Source: Symsagittifera roscoffensis (Eukaryota > Xenacoelomorpha > Acoela > Convolutidae). Taken from it: 64,000 nt of DNA. The notes under the pieces were generated by a model. The model made no database searches. It had not been told where the DNA came from and saw nothing but the letters and a program-made list of their open reading frames with translations. The stretch is from contig NC_087068.1 in NCBI RefSeq assembly GCF_963678635.1, positions 38,837,649 through 38,901,648 of the forward strand, given 5' to 3'. Each line of letters starts with the position of its first letter. Positions within the stretch are counted from its first letter, which is position 1. Below, piece by piece: positions 18,431 to 29,641 of the stretch. The translations under genes and the position numbers were made by a program.

Positions 18431-19143
18431 AGCGTTTTCCAAATATATCAATGAAATCTGGTGTTTGGACTTGGCTTTTGTAGACAAGTTAGCTAGTCAA
18501 AACAATAGAGTCAAGTATTTATTAGTTGCCGTAGATATTTTTTCGAGATTTGTCAGAGTTCAAACAATGAAAACAAAGTATGCCAAAGACAATTTACAAG
18601 CTGTTAGAAAAATGATTTCTCGAAAAAACACTCCAAAAAAATATTGAGTTGATAAAGGAACAGAATATGGGGGAACTTTTAAAAAATTTTGCAAGGAGAA
18701 AGACATTGAAGTTTACACAACAATGAGTGAAACAAAAATGCGTTTGCAGAGAGAGCAATTCAGTCTTTAAAACATATAATATATCGTTACATTGAAGATC
18801 ATGGTGAAAAATTTGTCCTCAAATTGCAGCAATTTGTTTCTCTATTGAACTGCCGCAAAAATCGATCATTTGGAAAATCTCCCAGAGAGGTGAAAAAGAG
18901 TGATTTTTTATCAATATTTTAAAAGAAATATACTAAACCAAAATTCAAAATTGGCGATAGAGTTAGAATTTCGAAAAATGATATTCCGTTCCGAAAAGGA
19001 TACAAGCCACAGTTCACAGATGAAATTTTTGAAATTTCGGCAATATCTACAAAAAACCTCTTACATACATCATCAAAGATCTCGAAAAAGAAGAAATTCT
19101 GGGAAAATTTTATGAAAAAGAGCTGAAAAAATGTTCAGATTAG
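18431..19143 (+). pseudogene. Integrase core and C-terminus (copy B), N-terminus missing
   Basis: It begins at the duplication breakpoint just upstream of the first catalytic Asp (LDLAFVDKL). It carries the same TGA before VDKGTEYGG, the same one-base shift before the Glu motif and the same 13-base deletion as copy A. It has MKTKY where copy A has IKTKY. Stop TAG 19141-19143. Confidence 0.85.
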
Positions 19144-19186
19144 TGCTAAGTCATTTTTTAAATTGAGTTTCTATCGATCAGTTGTC

Positions 19187-20003
19187 ATGGATTCTTTTAC
19201 TATTGAGCTAGTTTCTAATGCTTCTTTTAACTGTTATCCGAAGAATAGTCTTAGCTCCTTTACAAATTTTCTACCGGAACAAATACATCTAAAAGGAGAA
19301 TGGGAGGTTGCTATTTCAGAAATGTCGTACCCTTTATTGTACCAAAACGTTACAGAGGGGAAGTTTACTTTAATAGAAGGACGAGAAAGTCCTGAGGAAA
19401 AAAGAAAGATTCAACCGATGCATATTGAACCTGGATTGTAACCAAGTTTTGTTGATATAGTTGTAGCCATGAGTGACAAAGTTCGAAAACGTATAGGCGC
19501 ACAAAAATATGAATATAACGGAATTTATGTATCAGTAGATAAGATTACACAAAAAATTGCCATTCATTTACCTGAGGATCAATCAGTGTTTATAATTCAA
19601 AGTGCTGATTTGAGTCACAATTTTGGTTGTGATTTAGAATAAAATCGGACAGGTGTTATAATGAAAAGAAAAAGGCCACAATATCCTCAGTAGTCTTACG
19701 ACTTTATAATAATAGATTCCCTAAAGGTTTATAGTGATATTATAGAATATAATATAGTAGGCGATACAAAAACTCCTTTACTGAGTTGTATTCCTTTCAT
19801 TTCCAAACTAAAAAATGGAGACATAAAATCTACAGGACAGTACATGAATTATCAATCCTTCACAAATCTACAATTTAAAAAATTATTAAAAAACTCTTTC
19901 CACAGCATAAAAATAGAACTACGGGTGAAAAATTCCTTTTGCGTCCGTAGGAGTTACACGAGTTGTTCTCTTGTTTCGCAAGATTTCGGATAACCATTTT
20001 TGA
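19187..20003 (+). pseudogene. Minor capsid (penton-like) protein (copy B)
   Basis: ATG 19187. Same conserved start and GEWEVAISEMSYP block as copy A, and the same three in-frame stops. It has EQIHLKGEW where A has EQLLLKGEW; copy C agrees with B. The region after KLLKNSFHSIK keeps a longer open frame than copy A, which has a small change there (CTTATACAGC). Confidence 0.8.
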
Positions 20004-20020
20004 TTTATACTTCACACGAA

Positions 20021-20383
20021 ATGGTTGCTCAAAGTTCAGCTAATTTTCCTATTTTTTGTGGACATGCAAGACAGCGTGGAAGAGGTTTTGGCGCTCTTGC
20101 ACAAATTCTTGGGAGAACTGCAATTCCCTTTATTAAAAAAAAATATAGTCCCAGCTGCAAAAAGAATCGGAGCAGATTTATTTGATATTGCTGCTCCAGA
20201 GATTGGAGAAATTGTCAGTGGACGAAAAAACTCAAAAAATTTGCAACAGATGTTGGAACAAAAACAGTTCGAAAACAGTTGGGAGGTGGAAAAAATAAAT
20301 CAAAGCGTAGAACAAGAAGCGCCATTTCTCGAAAAAGTGGTTCAAAATCAGTCGCTCTCGCAAAGACATTTTTGACAAGATAA
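20021..20383 (+). pseudogene. Core-like basic protein (copy B)
   Basis: ATG 20021. One extra A in a run near 20142 shifts the frame early, so this copy is dead at that point. Downstream, A_AAA_AAC (20225-20231) and the basic Lys/Arg/Ser tail are preserved to TAA 20381-20383, again one base before the capsid ATG. Confidence 0.6.
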
Positions 20384-20384
20384 A

Positions 20385-21607
20385 ATGAGTGTAAATCAAA
20401 GTAGTCATTTTCGGTACGGAGCTTTTACAAATTCATCTTTGGAGATTTTTGATAAAGTTCCAATTTCAGAAACAATAATTTCATCACACATAAAAGAAGA
20501 TTGTTTGAAGCTTTTAGAAAAGAAAAAGCAGAACATAAAGCAAAATCGGAGGAAGATTCAGATGAGGAACCCCAAACTTACTTAACTTCTACTACATTCT
20601 CTAAACAAACTTCTAAACAATCTACTACATTCTCTATTCTCCAATTGTGAAATTTATTTTAATAATACAATGGTTTACAAGGCCAATGGATTATATCCTC
20701 ATGAAGCACAAATATCGAACGAATTCAACTCGTCAGCAATGAGTAATAAAAGAATACTTGCTTGTCACGGGTATAGTTTTGAAGAATATCCGGAAGCATT
20801 TGATATGTATCCTTTCACTGATAGAGCAAATGCTTTAGGATCAGGGATAACTTTTTCACTTTATGGCAGGCTTGCCATTGACTTGTTTAATTGTAAAAAA
20901 TTATTACTACCAAAAACCAAAGTTCGAATTAAACTAATTCGAGCTAGACCTAATTTTTACATGCTGTCTGATAATCCAAAAGTTAGTCTGAAAATTGATG
21001 ATTGTTCACTGTTTACAAGAAGAGTTTTAGTAGCTGAACCTAATCATCATTATTTGCAATGGAATCTGAAAAGGGATTCTGCTCATTGCAATTACATGGA
21101 AACTATAGCAAGAACCTTTATCATTTCATCTCGTCAAAACCATTTTATTCAGGAAAATGTCTTCAATAATGCCCCAATCAGAAGGATAGCTGTTGCAATG
21201 AATACAAATTTGCCTGTTGCGGCATCTTTTTATGAAAAGCCTTTCAATTATCAGTAATTTCATTTGAGAGAGCTTACAATTATTCGGGGCGGAAGAGCAA
21301 TTATTTCATTAGATACAATTTCTCCTTGTCGACCCTATGTTACAACAATGAAATAATGCAGTTTAACGAAGATTTTCCAGCTCTTCCTATGGAAGATTTT
21401 CAAAATCACTATATTCTAGTTTTCGACTTGACTTCACTACAGGATGCCGCTGAACACTTGCATTGTCCAGAACTTAGTGGAGAAAGCTTGAGATTAAAAA
21501 TGTTTTTCCAATTTACCTTGGAGCAAGTAACGGAAGTGATAGTCTTGGGAGAAAGACTATCAATTATTCAAATTGACAAATTCGGAACAGTCGCTAAAAA
21601 CGTTTAA
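20385..21607 (+). pseudogene. Major capsid protein (copy B), internal deletion
   Basis: ATG 20385. Compared with copy C, about 120 bases are lost after residue 36 (after EVF in C; the sequence jumps from ATAAAAGAAG to the LFEAF region near 20500). A short local duplication (ACTTCTACTACATTCTC) lies near 20585-20635. The frame from 20670 to the TAA at 21255 is clean and carries the CAA to TAA change shared with copy A. TAATG occurs at 21354-21358, and the last block ends at 21607. Confidence 0.8.
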
Positions 21608-21956
21608 TTTTTTTGAGTTTTCAGGTTTCTATAAAAATATTGTAAGTTTTTTGGGACTTTTCTTTGTTATTATCTCTGTACTATCTATTTTGTTTTTCTT
21701 CAGACCTAACGCTCCAGAAAAAATAGAGGAGGAATGCTGTTTAGTTGAAAACCCGAGACACTTCTTCAACCTAGACTGTAAAGCAGTGTTCAATAAACTT
21801 TGTCCACTACATAAGGCTTGTGTATGGGACTTTGTTGATTCAATTCCTAAATGTGTGTAAGTCATTATTCTTTCTTGTTTTTAACCTAAAGTACACTATC
21901 AAACTATCAATTTCATTTTTAGCTGGAAATCAGTCTACAATTGCAAAGATGGATAA
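21600..21956 (+). pseudogene. Single-TM, Cys-rich small protein (copy B)
   Basis: ACG replaces the ATG, as in copy A. The TM segment is intact. The 66-nt intron 21857-21922 is kept, but the second-exon codon TGT has become TGG, removing one Cys. The stop TAA at 21954-21956 overlaps the protease ATG. Confidence 0.55.
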
Positions 21957-22345
21957 TTTTTCACTTTTGCAAATTATTGAAAGAATTCCAGAGCTCAGGT
22001 TCAAGTACATGGGATCATACCCTTTTGATACGTACCTCAACTAACAAAATACTCTTTTGCAATTATTAACTCAGCCCCAAGCAATGATAGAGGAGAACAC
22101 TGGATTATGATTGCTCGACTGGATAACAGCTACTACTTTGCAGGTTCTTTGGGAAGAAAGAGATCAACTTACCCCTTTTTGACAAAAAAGTTTCGACAAA
22201 TGGTTTCTCGAAAGCTACAAAAGACTGATAATTTGTGTGGTTTTTACGAAATTTATTCAGCATTTCTCCTTTTAAACTCTACCAGAAGAACTTGAATAAT
22301 GTTCATGATGTGTATGTATTGAATTTTATCAGTAATTTTATGTAA
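21949..22345 (+). pseudogene. Adenain-like cysteine protease (copy B)
   Basis: Same two frameshifts and FAGSLG change as copy A. Additional differences are MVSRKL for MVPRKL and FYEIY for FYAIY next to the catalytic Cys. Ends TAA 22343-22345. Confidence 0.8.
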
Positions 22346-23426
22346 AAGTGACTTTTTTATTTTTAAGTGTAAGTTTTTGCAGTAATTTTACTATACGATG
22401 TAGTGAATTGTTTAATTATTTATGTAATTTAACTTTTTAAATTCCCTAAATTTTTTACGAAAAGCATCTTAGCAACTAACACTTTATTGAAATACGGAGA
22501 ATGATAATGGAATATGGTTGTTGTAGTCCCCCAATTGAAAGAATTAACGATAGAGTAGATAAATTTACGAAAACTGTAACCAATTTCTAGTAAATTGTAT
22601 AATTTTCTTTAAAGTTTAATCTGAGAAAGATGGAAAAATTATTACACAAAAATATCAGAACCAAAAAAATATGATACTATATTTTTCTCAGTGTAAACTT
22701 TTACCGTAGTAGAGCAATTGATAAATTTGGATGATAATTTTTTGGAAAATTTAGAAATTTCAAAGAATTTTTTAAGGATTATAGACAAAACGATGAAAAA
22801 GAACTGAAATGAATCGTAGCAAGAAATATGACAGAATAAATAAACCAGTTGAGGTAAAAATAAGTGAGATAATTATATGAAAAAAGGATAAAATAAGTCA
22901 TAAAATTAACAAGTGTAATGAACCTGTCATCCGTTCTCCAGATAACCTGGGGAAAAAAGATTAAGTGGGTTATAAAAGTAATCAACCGTGAGGAGCTGTC
23001 AAGGTTCCCCTGATATCCCGTGGAGCGGAATAACTAACCTGTCAAAGATAATCCCCTCTTGACAATTTTCCCCAGATAACCTGAGGGAAAATAAATAACA
23101 CGAAATAAGAATTTAAGATTCTTTCGAGAAAAAAAATACTCTGTGATATATTAGTTTATGATCCCATAGTCTAAATCGAAACTTAATTTTTGTTAAAACT
23201 TACCATCTGAAACTTACCATCCAATTTTTTATCGATTGTTTAATATAAAATTGTTTTTTCAAGATAAAAAAGTATTTGCAAGTAAAGCTTAAAAACATTT
23301 CAAAAAATTTTCTGAAACTTACCTTCTGAAACTTACCATACCGAATTGTTGTAAGACAAGGTAGCCCTTACATATCACAAATCGTAGAAGTTGACTGAGA
23401 AACGCAAATATTGGCAAAATCAAGTC
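22346..23426. other. Polinton 3' region to right TIR (copy B)
   Basis: Homologous to 17671-18430 with the same iteron-like block at about 22920-23100. It then continues past the copy A breakpoint through about 320 bases of AT-rich DNA, including AAACTTACCATCTGAAACTT-type words, to the TIR. No gene seen. Confidence 0.5.
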
Positions 23427-23536
23427 AAAAAACTCGGGTGCCAAAATTTTTTTGAAACTTACCATCTGAAACCTTACCATCTTAATACATAGGAAACCTA
23501 CCATCGCAATACATTAGGAATCCAACATTTACTACT
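23427..23536 (-). repeat. Right Polinton terminal inverted repeat
   Basis: Read on the minus strand it starts AGTAGTAAATGTTGGAT, then continues with ATGGTAGGTTTCC, the GATGGTAAG words and GGCACCCGAG. About 100 bases match 4134-4238 on the plus strand almost perfectly. It is followed by the target duplication CATACC. Confidence 0.88.
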
Positions 23537-23542
23537 CATACC

Positions 23543-24434
23543 ACGACTATTTTAATAGTTTCTACGACCTTTGTTCTAAACAAAAGATACTAAGAGCATT
23601 TTTTTCCCTTTTTGACTGCATGCGGTTCTAACCGGGTTGATACTTTTAATTGACTGTCAGCATAGAGTTGGGTGACTGCAACTCCGCGGAAAATTTTGAT
23701 AAGATACTTGAAAACAATTTTTTTCATCTATTTTTCAAATCAAATTAAAAATCCTGGCAATCGAAAACAGCCATAGAATATTAAAGTCTACCCTATGAAT
23801 AATTGTACAAACATATGGCTAAAAATCAGAAAGCATAAATTTCTTTTAAATTTTCATAATTTCCTGCCAAAATTTCATTTTGTTTGGTTTTTGTGGCAAC
23901 TTCAAAAATTCATATCAACTTTAAGGTAGTTTTCAAAAAGACCGGATCAAGTTAATATCCACTTAAGGTCCAAAAGAGCAAGCAGCATAGATAAATTTTC
24001 CCTTCAATAAGAAAAATTTTAAGAGTTATCTTTTTGGAATCTGAATCACGGCTGGAAAATTTTTGCCGTTCGAGCATTTTGCGGTTCCTAATGCTGGTCG
24101 AAAAACCACGCTATTCCATTGTTACTAACCACCCTTACAGAAGGTTCGAAAACGAAATAAATGGGAACAAAGAGAATATTTGTTTCATAAATGTTATGTA
24201 AATTTACTCTGAAAAACCCAAATTTAACTGATCGTTATCTAACAATCTGATATCAATTTGTTTGAAAACAATCAAAACTGGACTTTTTCGATGATTTTTT
24301 CAACTCCAGCCCCGAAAAATAGAATTTCACGCGCATGTGCTTGTTTATAAAAAATTAATATATATAATATTGAATTAAAGCGTTCCAAAGCAACTCCAAC
24401 ATCCTCAATCAAATAGTTTTTCAGGACAAAAAAA
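23543..24434. other. Host flank right of the Polinton, duplicated at 32872-33763
   Basis: Host sequence starting ACGACTATTTTAATAG, the continuation of the empty site at 3108. No gene seen. The whole 0.9 kb is repeated nearly identically at 32872-33763, showing that the A/C duplication crossed the element boundary. Confidence 0.75.
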
Positions 24435-25269
24435 ATGAGTTGGGACAACTCGAAAAAAGACAGAAAGTCTATCTTGGTGAAAAAAAAGGAGAAGCAATCT
24501 CGGCAATTAGAAATTCTGTTATTCACGATGCTGAAAAACTTGGACTCGTTCCTATATTGGAACTCACTTCTGACAAGGAGTCAACTATGGTTCAGGAGCT
24601 TACCAACTGCAACAAAGTGTATGACATAGCAACCTACAATAGAAGGCAAGTTTGTGTCACGATCTAGAAGTACAATGTTAACAAATCTCCCTTCATTCAG
24701 ATTGGACTGTTCACCCCAAAAGAGAATGAAGCAATGAAACAAGTTGCCTAAGTCAACTATACTTTGAACGAATTCAAAGAACTGTCCCAAATTTGGGAGA
24801 CTTTATGTTTGTTGACAACTGTAATGTACAATAAATTGTGTTATTTATGTTTTTTGTCTTGTAATTTAACTATTTATCCTCAAAATCATTTTTCATTTAG
24901 TATTGGCGTTGAACAGTATGAATTGGAATATTGGCTTTTTCATATTGTTCTCGAAGAAAAGCCCCAAAAAATTTCGCTAACAATTATAGAATCCCAAAAT
25001 TTACCAAACTTGCAGAATTTGGACGTAGACTCGCAAATATCTCATTTTGAGTGGATTCTGCATAATGGTAGAAGAAAAATTCACATAGGATACAGATCAG
25101 ATACCAAAAAATAGGACTTGTAGAATATCGTAGAAATAGAAATCAATGGAAAAATAATCAATCATTACAACTACAAAGAGAAGAGTATGATAAATTACTC
25201 GATATGCTTCCTTTATTACTAGGTTATGTAGAGACCTTCAAAAAAACTTGCATCATTATTGACGAATAA
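24435..25269 (+). pseudogene. Unknown spliced Polinton gene (copy C), 5' truncated
   Basis: It begins at the duplication junction, so the first exon and about 50 codons are missing. It carries the same TAG and TAA stops as copy A after RRQVCVTI and MKQVA. The second intron equivalent is 24821-24900. The frame from IGVEQYELEYW through EWILHNGRRKIHIGYRSD is open without the local duplication seen in copy A near 10500. It ends TAA 25267-25269 after the LPLLLGYVETF block. Confidence 0.5.
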
Positions 25270-25412
25270 ATTGTAGAAAATGAACGTACAGAAATTGAAT
25301 GAAATTCTAAGAATTTTTGAGATTATTAAGCAAGATTTCTCATCAAATAAAAAAAGAAAAAATTTATTTTTTTGTACCTGTATTGTTTTGGACCCGGACA
25401 TAAATTTAAAAA

Positions 25413-25682
25413 ATGGACCAAAAATTTCCTTTTGGAGGACTAATTGGATACGGAAATTCCTGTATGGATTACTTTTTTGCAAAGACCAAAATTTTTAGGC
25501 TACATGCAATTCTACAAGACTCTGCTGGATCTGTGAAATCTACTACGACAAAAGGACCTGGGTATTGTTATGTTGCACCTAGTCTCCCTAGTTCATGCTT
25601 TCTTGGTCACGTGACTGGATTATTTTCCTGTTTTTATTATAAAATATTTGCTTCATCAGTATATGCATTGTTTGATTGTTAA
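25413..25682 (+). CDS. Hypothetical small ORF (copy C), 89 aa
   Basis: Homologue of 11013-11291 with the same start MDQKFPFGGLIGYGNS. A substitution near 25680 gives an earlier stop. Coding status uncertain. Confidence 0.25.
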   Translation: MDQKFPFGGLIGYGNSCMDYFFAKTKIFRLHAILQDSAGSVKSTTTKGPGYCYVAPSLPSSCFLGHVTGLFSCFYYKIFASSVYALFDC

Positions 25683-25723
25683 TCATTTTAACTAAAAAAA
25701 CTCCAGAGAAAACAGTTAACAGA

Positions 25724-26359
25724 ATGAGTCTAGTTGTTTTGGATATTGAATGTATTGAAAACAATATAGTGAAAGAGTTAGGAGTTTATAAGGATGGACA
25801 AACTGTAGGATTTTCCTTTCTTCCTCCCAAAAAATTCAAACCAACATCCCAATCTTTTTGGTGTACACAGCATCTTCAAGGAATCAACTGAACTTGAAAA
25901 AATATTGAAAAATCTAGAAGCCACAGAAACGGAATTTTTGCAAAAGGTTATGAAAAATGTAAGATTCTGTCAGAATTTTTGAAAACAAAGATTATTAATT
26001 TGGATGACTACGCTTGCCCTAAAGTTCAGTTTTTGAAATTCAAAGATGAAGAATATGATTGGAGGTGTAGCAACTACCCATTTCGTCATGCAAAAATTCT
26101 TCACTGTGCAGAAAGAAAAGCATTTGCATACGGAACATGGACTCGATGTTTTTTTAACAAATTGTAAATTATGCTTATTTTAACCTATTACCATTTTCAA
26201 ACTTTAATTAAATTTCATTGTCAACTTTTTCTTTTTAGAGTTAAGATGGTCGATCAATGTGACAAGCCTATAAATTTAGGAAATTTTGTTTTTGATGAAG
26301 AAAATCATGAACCAAATCATGGAAATTGTTTGGACGTACATGTAATAGATCTCTTTTAG
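25724..26359 (+). pseudogene. Possible RNase H-fold nuclease (copy C)
   Basis: ATG 25724. It has lost about 30 bases after residue 55 (at 25888-25900) and one base near 25941, breaking the first half. The second half (NLDDYACPKVQ, CSNYPFRHAK) is intact. It reads through TGT, where copy A has a stop, to the intron 26164-26238 and the second exon, ending TAG 26357-26359. It shows the ancestral exon join most clearly. Confidence 0.5.
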
Positions 26360-26363
26360 TCTC

Positions 26364-27044
26364 TTGATTGAAAATCTCCCCAATAATGGAACTAAGTATT
26401 TGCTTATAATTGATGATTCTTGTGAAGAAAATTCAAACTCCAAACAATTTGTAAAAATTGCTACTGCTGGGAGACAGAGGGGACTGAATACAGTATACAT
26501 CAAACACAATTTATTTCATCAAAGCAAAAAAGGAAGAGATGTAGAGTTACAAATTACACCCATAGTCTTGTTCAAGTCGCCGAGGGATGTTTTACAAATC
26601 AATACTTTAAGTCAACAACTAGGTCTAGGATCTCAATTGAAAGAGTGGTATCAAGATGCAACATCCGTTCCTTATGGTCCTTTACTTATTGATTTAACAC
26701 CAAAAACGTTTGATTCACTACGGTATTGCACTAATAGTGGTTCAGTTCCAACAAAATTTTACCTACCAGCTGGAATAGAGACAAAGTTTTTGTACGATGA
26801 GGACACAATACGTCTCTATTCTCCCAATATTTCAAAAATTTTCCCTAAGGCTTCGAAAATAATTCATTCTCATTTGCCCAAAAGATTTCATTCAGTTTCT
26901 GAGCGAGTGTTTAGTAAACCTATTAAGAGGAGAGCTTCAAGATCTTCGGAAAGAAGACGTAGTAAAATATCGAAAAAAAATTTCAGAACTAACACAAAAA
27001 AGAACTCCTCTACACAAAAGAAGAATCATTTTAAGTTCAACTAA
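26364..27044 (+). pseudogene. Packaging ATPase, C-terminal two-thirds (copy C)
   Basis: A deletion of about 350 bases joins the end of the upstream gene directly to codons equivalent to 12350. The mini-TM protein and the Walker A region are therefore gone. The remaining 226 codons are one open frame with Walker B LLIIDDSCEE, ATAGRQRGLNT and LFKSPRDVLQINT, and have sense codons where copy A has stops. It cannot be an active ATPase without the P-loop. Confidence 0.85.
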
Positions 27045-27168
27045 AGGGTTACAATTGATGTCTATCATCACCCCTTTTGTCATTAAACGATTGATATAGT
27101 ATGGAAGAGTGTGTTTCAATTCCATACTCAGTTTATCAATCACAAAGAACACTTCCAAAAAACAAAAA

Positions 27169-27510
27169 ATGGAACAAAAGCAAGAAAAAGAGGAGATTGT
27201 ACCAAAAAACTTTGATTCTGTTTACAGTGCTGTAAATGCGAGGTTGAAAACGAGCAAAAATAAGCATATAATTGATTTAACTTTGAATTCTCCTAGAATT
27301 AAACTCAGCCATTCAGACAATATTATATTAGATAATCGAGATACAAAAGAATCTATTGTAGACTTTGTGTGTGCACTAAAGCGAAAAAAAAAACGATTTT
27401 CCAGATATTTACTTTACTATTTTGGAAGCAACTCAGCTTCCTCTTAAATTTGTTATTAACAAGAATGCCAAGACAAAGGATATAGGAACTTGGATCCCTT
27501 TCAAAATCTG
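27169..27510 (+). pseudogene. Hypothetical Polinton protein (copy C), frameshifted
   Basis: ATG 27169. Homologue of 13149-13490. A longer A run near 27385-27395 moves the frame after ALKRK; the original frame resumes downstream to TWIPFKI at about 27508. Confidence 0.5.
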
Positions 27511-28402
27511 AAAAGGTAAGACTAAACAAATTGTATTCTAGGGGCAGAGCTGCGTACGGTTCTATTCAAAACTTGAGTAAAAAGAGTGGTTTATCAAAAA
27601 AAAAGTAGAAAAGTTTTTACAAACCAGGATATCATATACAAAATTTGGTCCACCAATCAGGTCTGTCTGGAGACTTCAAGCATTTTCTAAATATATCAAT
27701 GAAATCTGGTGTATGGACTTGGCTTTTGTAGACAAGTTAGCTAGTCAAAACAATAGAGTCAAGTATTTATTAGTTGCTGTAGATATTTTTTCGAGATTTG
27801 TCAGAGTTCAAACAATGAAAACAAAGTATGCCAAAGACAATTTACAAGCTGTTAGAAAAATGATTTCTCGAAAAAACACTCCTAAAAAATATTGAGTTGA
27901 TAAAGGAACAGAATATGGGGGAACTTTTAAAAAATTTTGCAAGGAGAAAGACATTGAAGCTTACACAACAATGAGTGAAACAAAAATGCATTTGCAGAGA
28001 GAGCAATTCAGTCTTTAAAACATATAATATATCGTTGCATTGAAGATCATGGTGAAAAAATTGTCCCCATATTGCAGCAATTTGTTTCTACATTGAACTG
28101 CCGCAAAAATCGATTAATTGGAAAATCTCCCAGAGATGTGAAAAAGAGTGTTTTTTATCAATATTTTATAACAAATCATTGAAGAAATATACTAAACCAA
28201 AATTCAAAATTGGCGATAGAGTTAGAATTTCGAAAAGTGATATTCCGTTCCGAAAAGGATACAAGCCACAGTTCACAGATGAAATTTTTGAAATTTCGGC
28301 AATATCTACAAAAAACCTCCTACATACATCATCAAAGATCTCGAAAAAGAAGAAATTCTGGGAAAATTTTATGAAAAAGAGCTGAAAAAATGTTCAGATT
28401 AG
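27490..28402 (+). pseudogene. Integrase (copy C), most complete
   Basis: It keeps TGG where copy A has TGA in the N-terminal part, and keeps the 13 bases deleted from A and B near 28160. It still carries the TGA before VDKGTEYGG and the one-base shift before the Glu motif, the two ancestral lesions. The C-terminal KFKIGDRVRISKSD domain is open to TAG 28400-28402. Confidence 0.88.
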
Positions 28403-28445
28403 TGGTAAGTCATTTTTTAAATTGAGTTTCCATCGATCAGTTGTC

Positions 28446-29261
28446 ATGGATTCTTTTACTATTGAGCTAGTTTCTAATGCTTCTTTTAATTGTTATCCGA
28501 AGAATAGTCTTAGCTCCTTTACAAATTTTCTACCGGAACAAATACATCTAAAAGGAGAATGGGAGGTTGCTATTTAAGAAATGTCGTACCCTTTATTGTA
28601 CCAAAACGTTACAGAGGGGAAGTTTACTTTCATAGAAGGACGAGAAAGTCCTGAGGAAAAAAGAAAGATTCAACCGATGCATATTGAACCTGGATTGTAA
28701 CCAAGTTTTGTTGATATAGTTGTAGCCATGAATGACAAAGTTCGAAAACGTATAGGCGCACAAAAAGATGAATATAACGGAATTTATGTATCAGTAGATA
28801 AGATTACACAAAAAATTGCCATTCATTTACCTGAGGATCAATCAGTGTTTATAAATCAAAGTGCTGATTTGAGTCACAATTTTGGTTGTGAACTAGAATA
28901 AAATTGGACAGGTGTTATAATGAAAAGAAAAAGGCCACAATATCCTCAGTAGTCTTACGACTTTATAAGAATAGATTCCCTAAAGGTTTATAGTGATATT
29001 ATAGAATATAATATAGTAGGCGATACAAAAACTCCTTTACTAAGTTGTATTCCTTTCATTTCCAAACTAAAAATGGAGACATAAAATCTACAGGACAGTA
29101 CATGAATTATCAATCCTTCACAAATCTACAATTTAAAAAATTATTAAAAAACTCTTTCCACAGCATAAAAATAGAACTACGGGTGAAAAATTCCTTTTGC
29201 GTCCGTAGGAATTACACGAGTTGTTCTCTTGTTTCGCAAGATTTCGGATAACCATTTTTGA
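28446..29261 (+). pseudogene. Minor capsid (penton-like) protein (copy C)
   Basis: ATG 28446. It has an extra private TAA in the GEWEVAI block (TCA to TAA near 28576) as well as the three shared stops. It also differs by QKDEYN for QKYEYN and by one lost A near 29070, which opens a shifted frame 29045-29251. Ends TGA 29259-29261. Confidence 0.8.
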
Positions 29262-29278
29262 TTTGTACTTCACACGAA

Positions 29279-29640
29279 ATGGTTGCTCAAAGTTCAGCTA
29301 ATTTTCCTATTTTTTGTGGACATGCAAGACAGCGTGGAAGAGGTTTTGGCGCTCTTGCACAAACTCTTGGGAGAACTGCAATTCCCTTTATTAAAAAAAA
29401 TATAGTCCTAGCTGTAAAAAGAATCGGAGCAGATTTATTTGAAATTGCTGCTCCAGAGATTGGAGAAATTGTCAGTGGACGAAAAAACTCAAAAAATTTG
29501 CAAAAGATGTTGGAACAAAAACAGTTCGAAAACAGTTGGGAGGTGGAAAAAATAAATCAAAGCGTAGAACAAGAAGCGCCATTTCTCGAAAAAGTAGTTC
29601 AAAATCAGTCGCTCTCGCAAAGACATTTTTGACAAGATAA
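29279..29640 (+). CDS. Core-like basic protein with putative -1 frameshift (copy C)
   Basis: ATG 29279, intact N-terminal frame (GRGFGALAQTLGRTAIPF). A_AAA_AAC is at 29482-29488 in the same phase as copy A. The -1 frame codes the Lys/Arg/Ser-rich tail with no stop until TAA 29638-29640, one base before the capsid ATG at 29642. Substitutions relative to A (VLAVKR for VPAAKR; a D for G early in the tail) leave both frames open. Confidence 0.65.
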
Positions 29641-29641
29641 A

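Larger units (their letters stand above)
18431..23105 (+). repeat. Copy B: internal tandem duplicate of 13658-18430
   Basis: The sequence from AGCGTTTTCC at 13658 recurs at 18431, and the two copies align with an offset of 4773 bases until small indels change it. The junction joins ...AACACGAAA directly to AAGCGTTTT, with at most one base of microhomology. A and B share derived changes absent from copy C (the 13-base integrase deletion, the capsid CAA to TAA, loss of the TM-protein ATG). B therefore arose from A after the A/C duplication. Confidence 0.88.
3850..23536 (+). mobile_element. Polinton/Maverick element, both ends present (19.7 kb)
   Basis: The left end AGTAGTATATGTTGGAT (3850) has an inverted counterpart ending ACTACT at 23536. 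The homologous inverted repeat continues at 4134-4238 versus 23427-23519. Flanking hexamers are CACACC (3844-3849) and CATACC (23537-23542), a 6-bp target duplication with one transition. Polintons are known to make 6-bp duplications. The host sequence after the right copy, ACGACTATTTTAATAG, directly follows CACACC in the paralogous empty site at 3102-3107. The gene content is the Polinton set: protein-primed PolB, integrase, ATPase, cysteine protease, two capsid proteins. Most genes are broken, so the element is probably immobile. An internal 4.8-kb duplication inflates its length. Confidence 0.9.
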
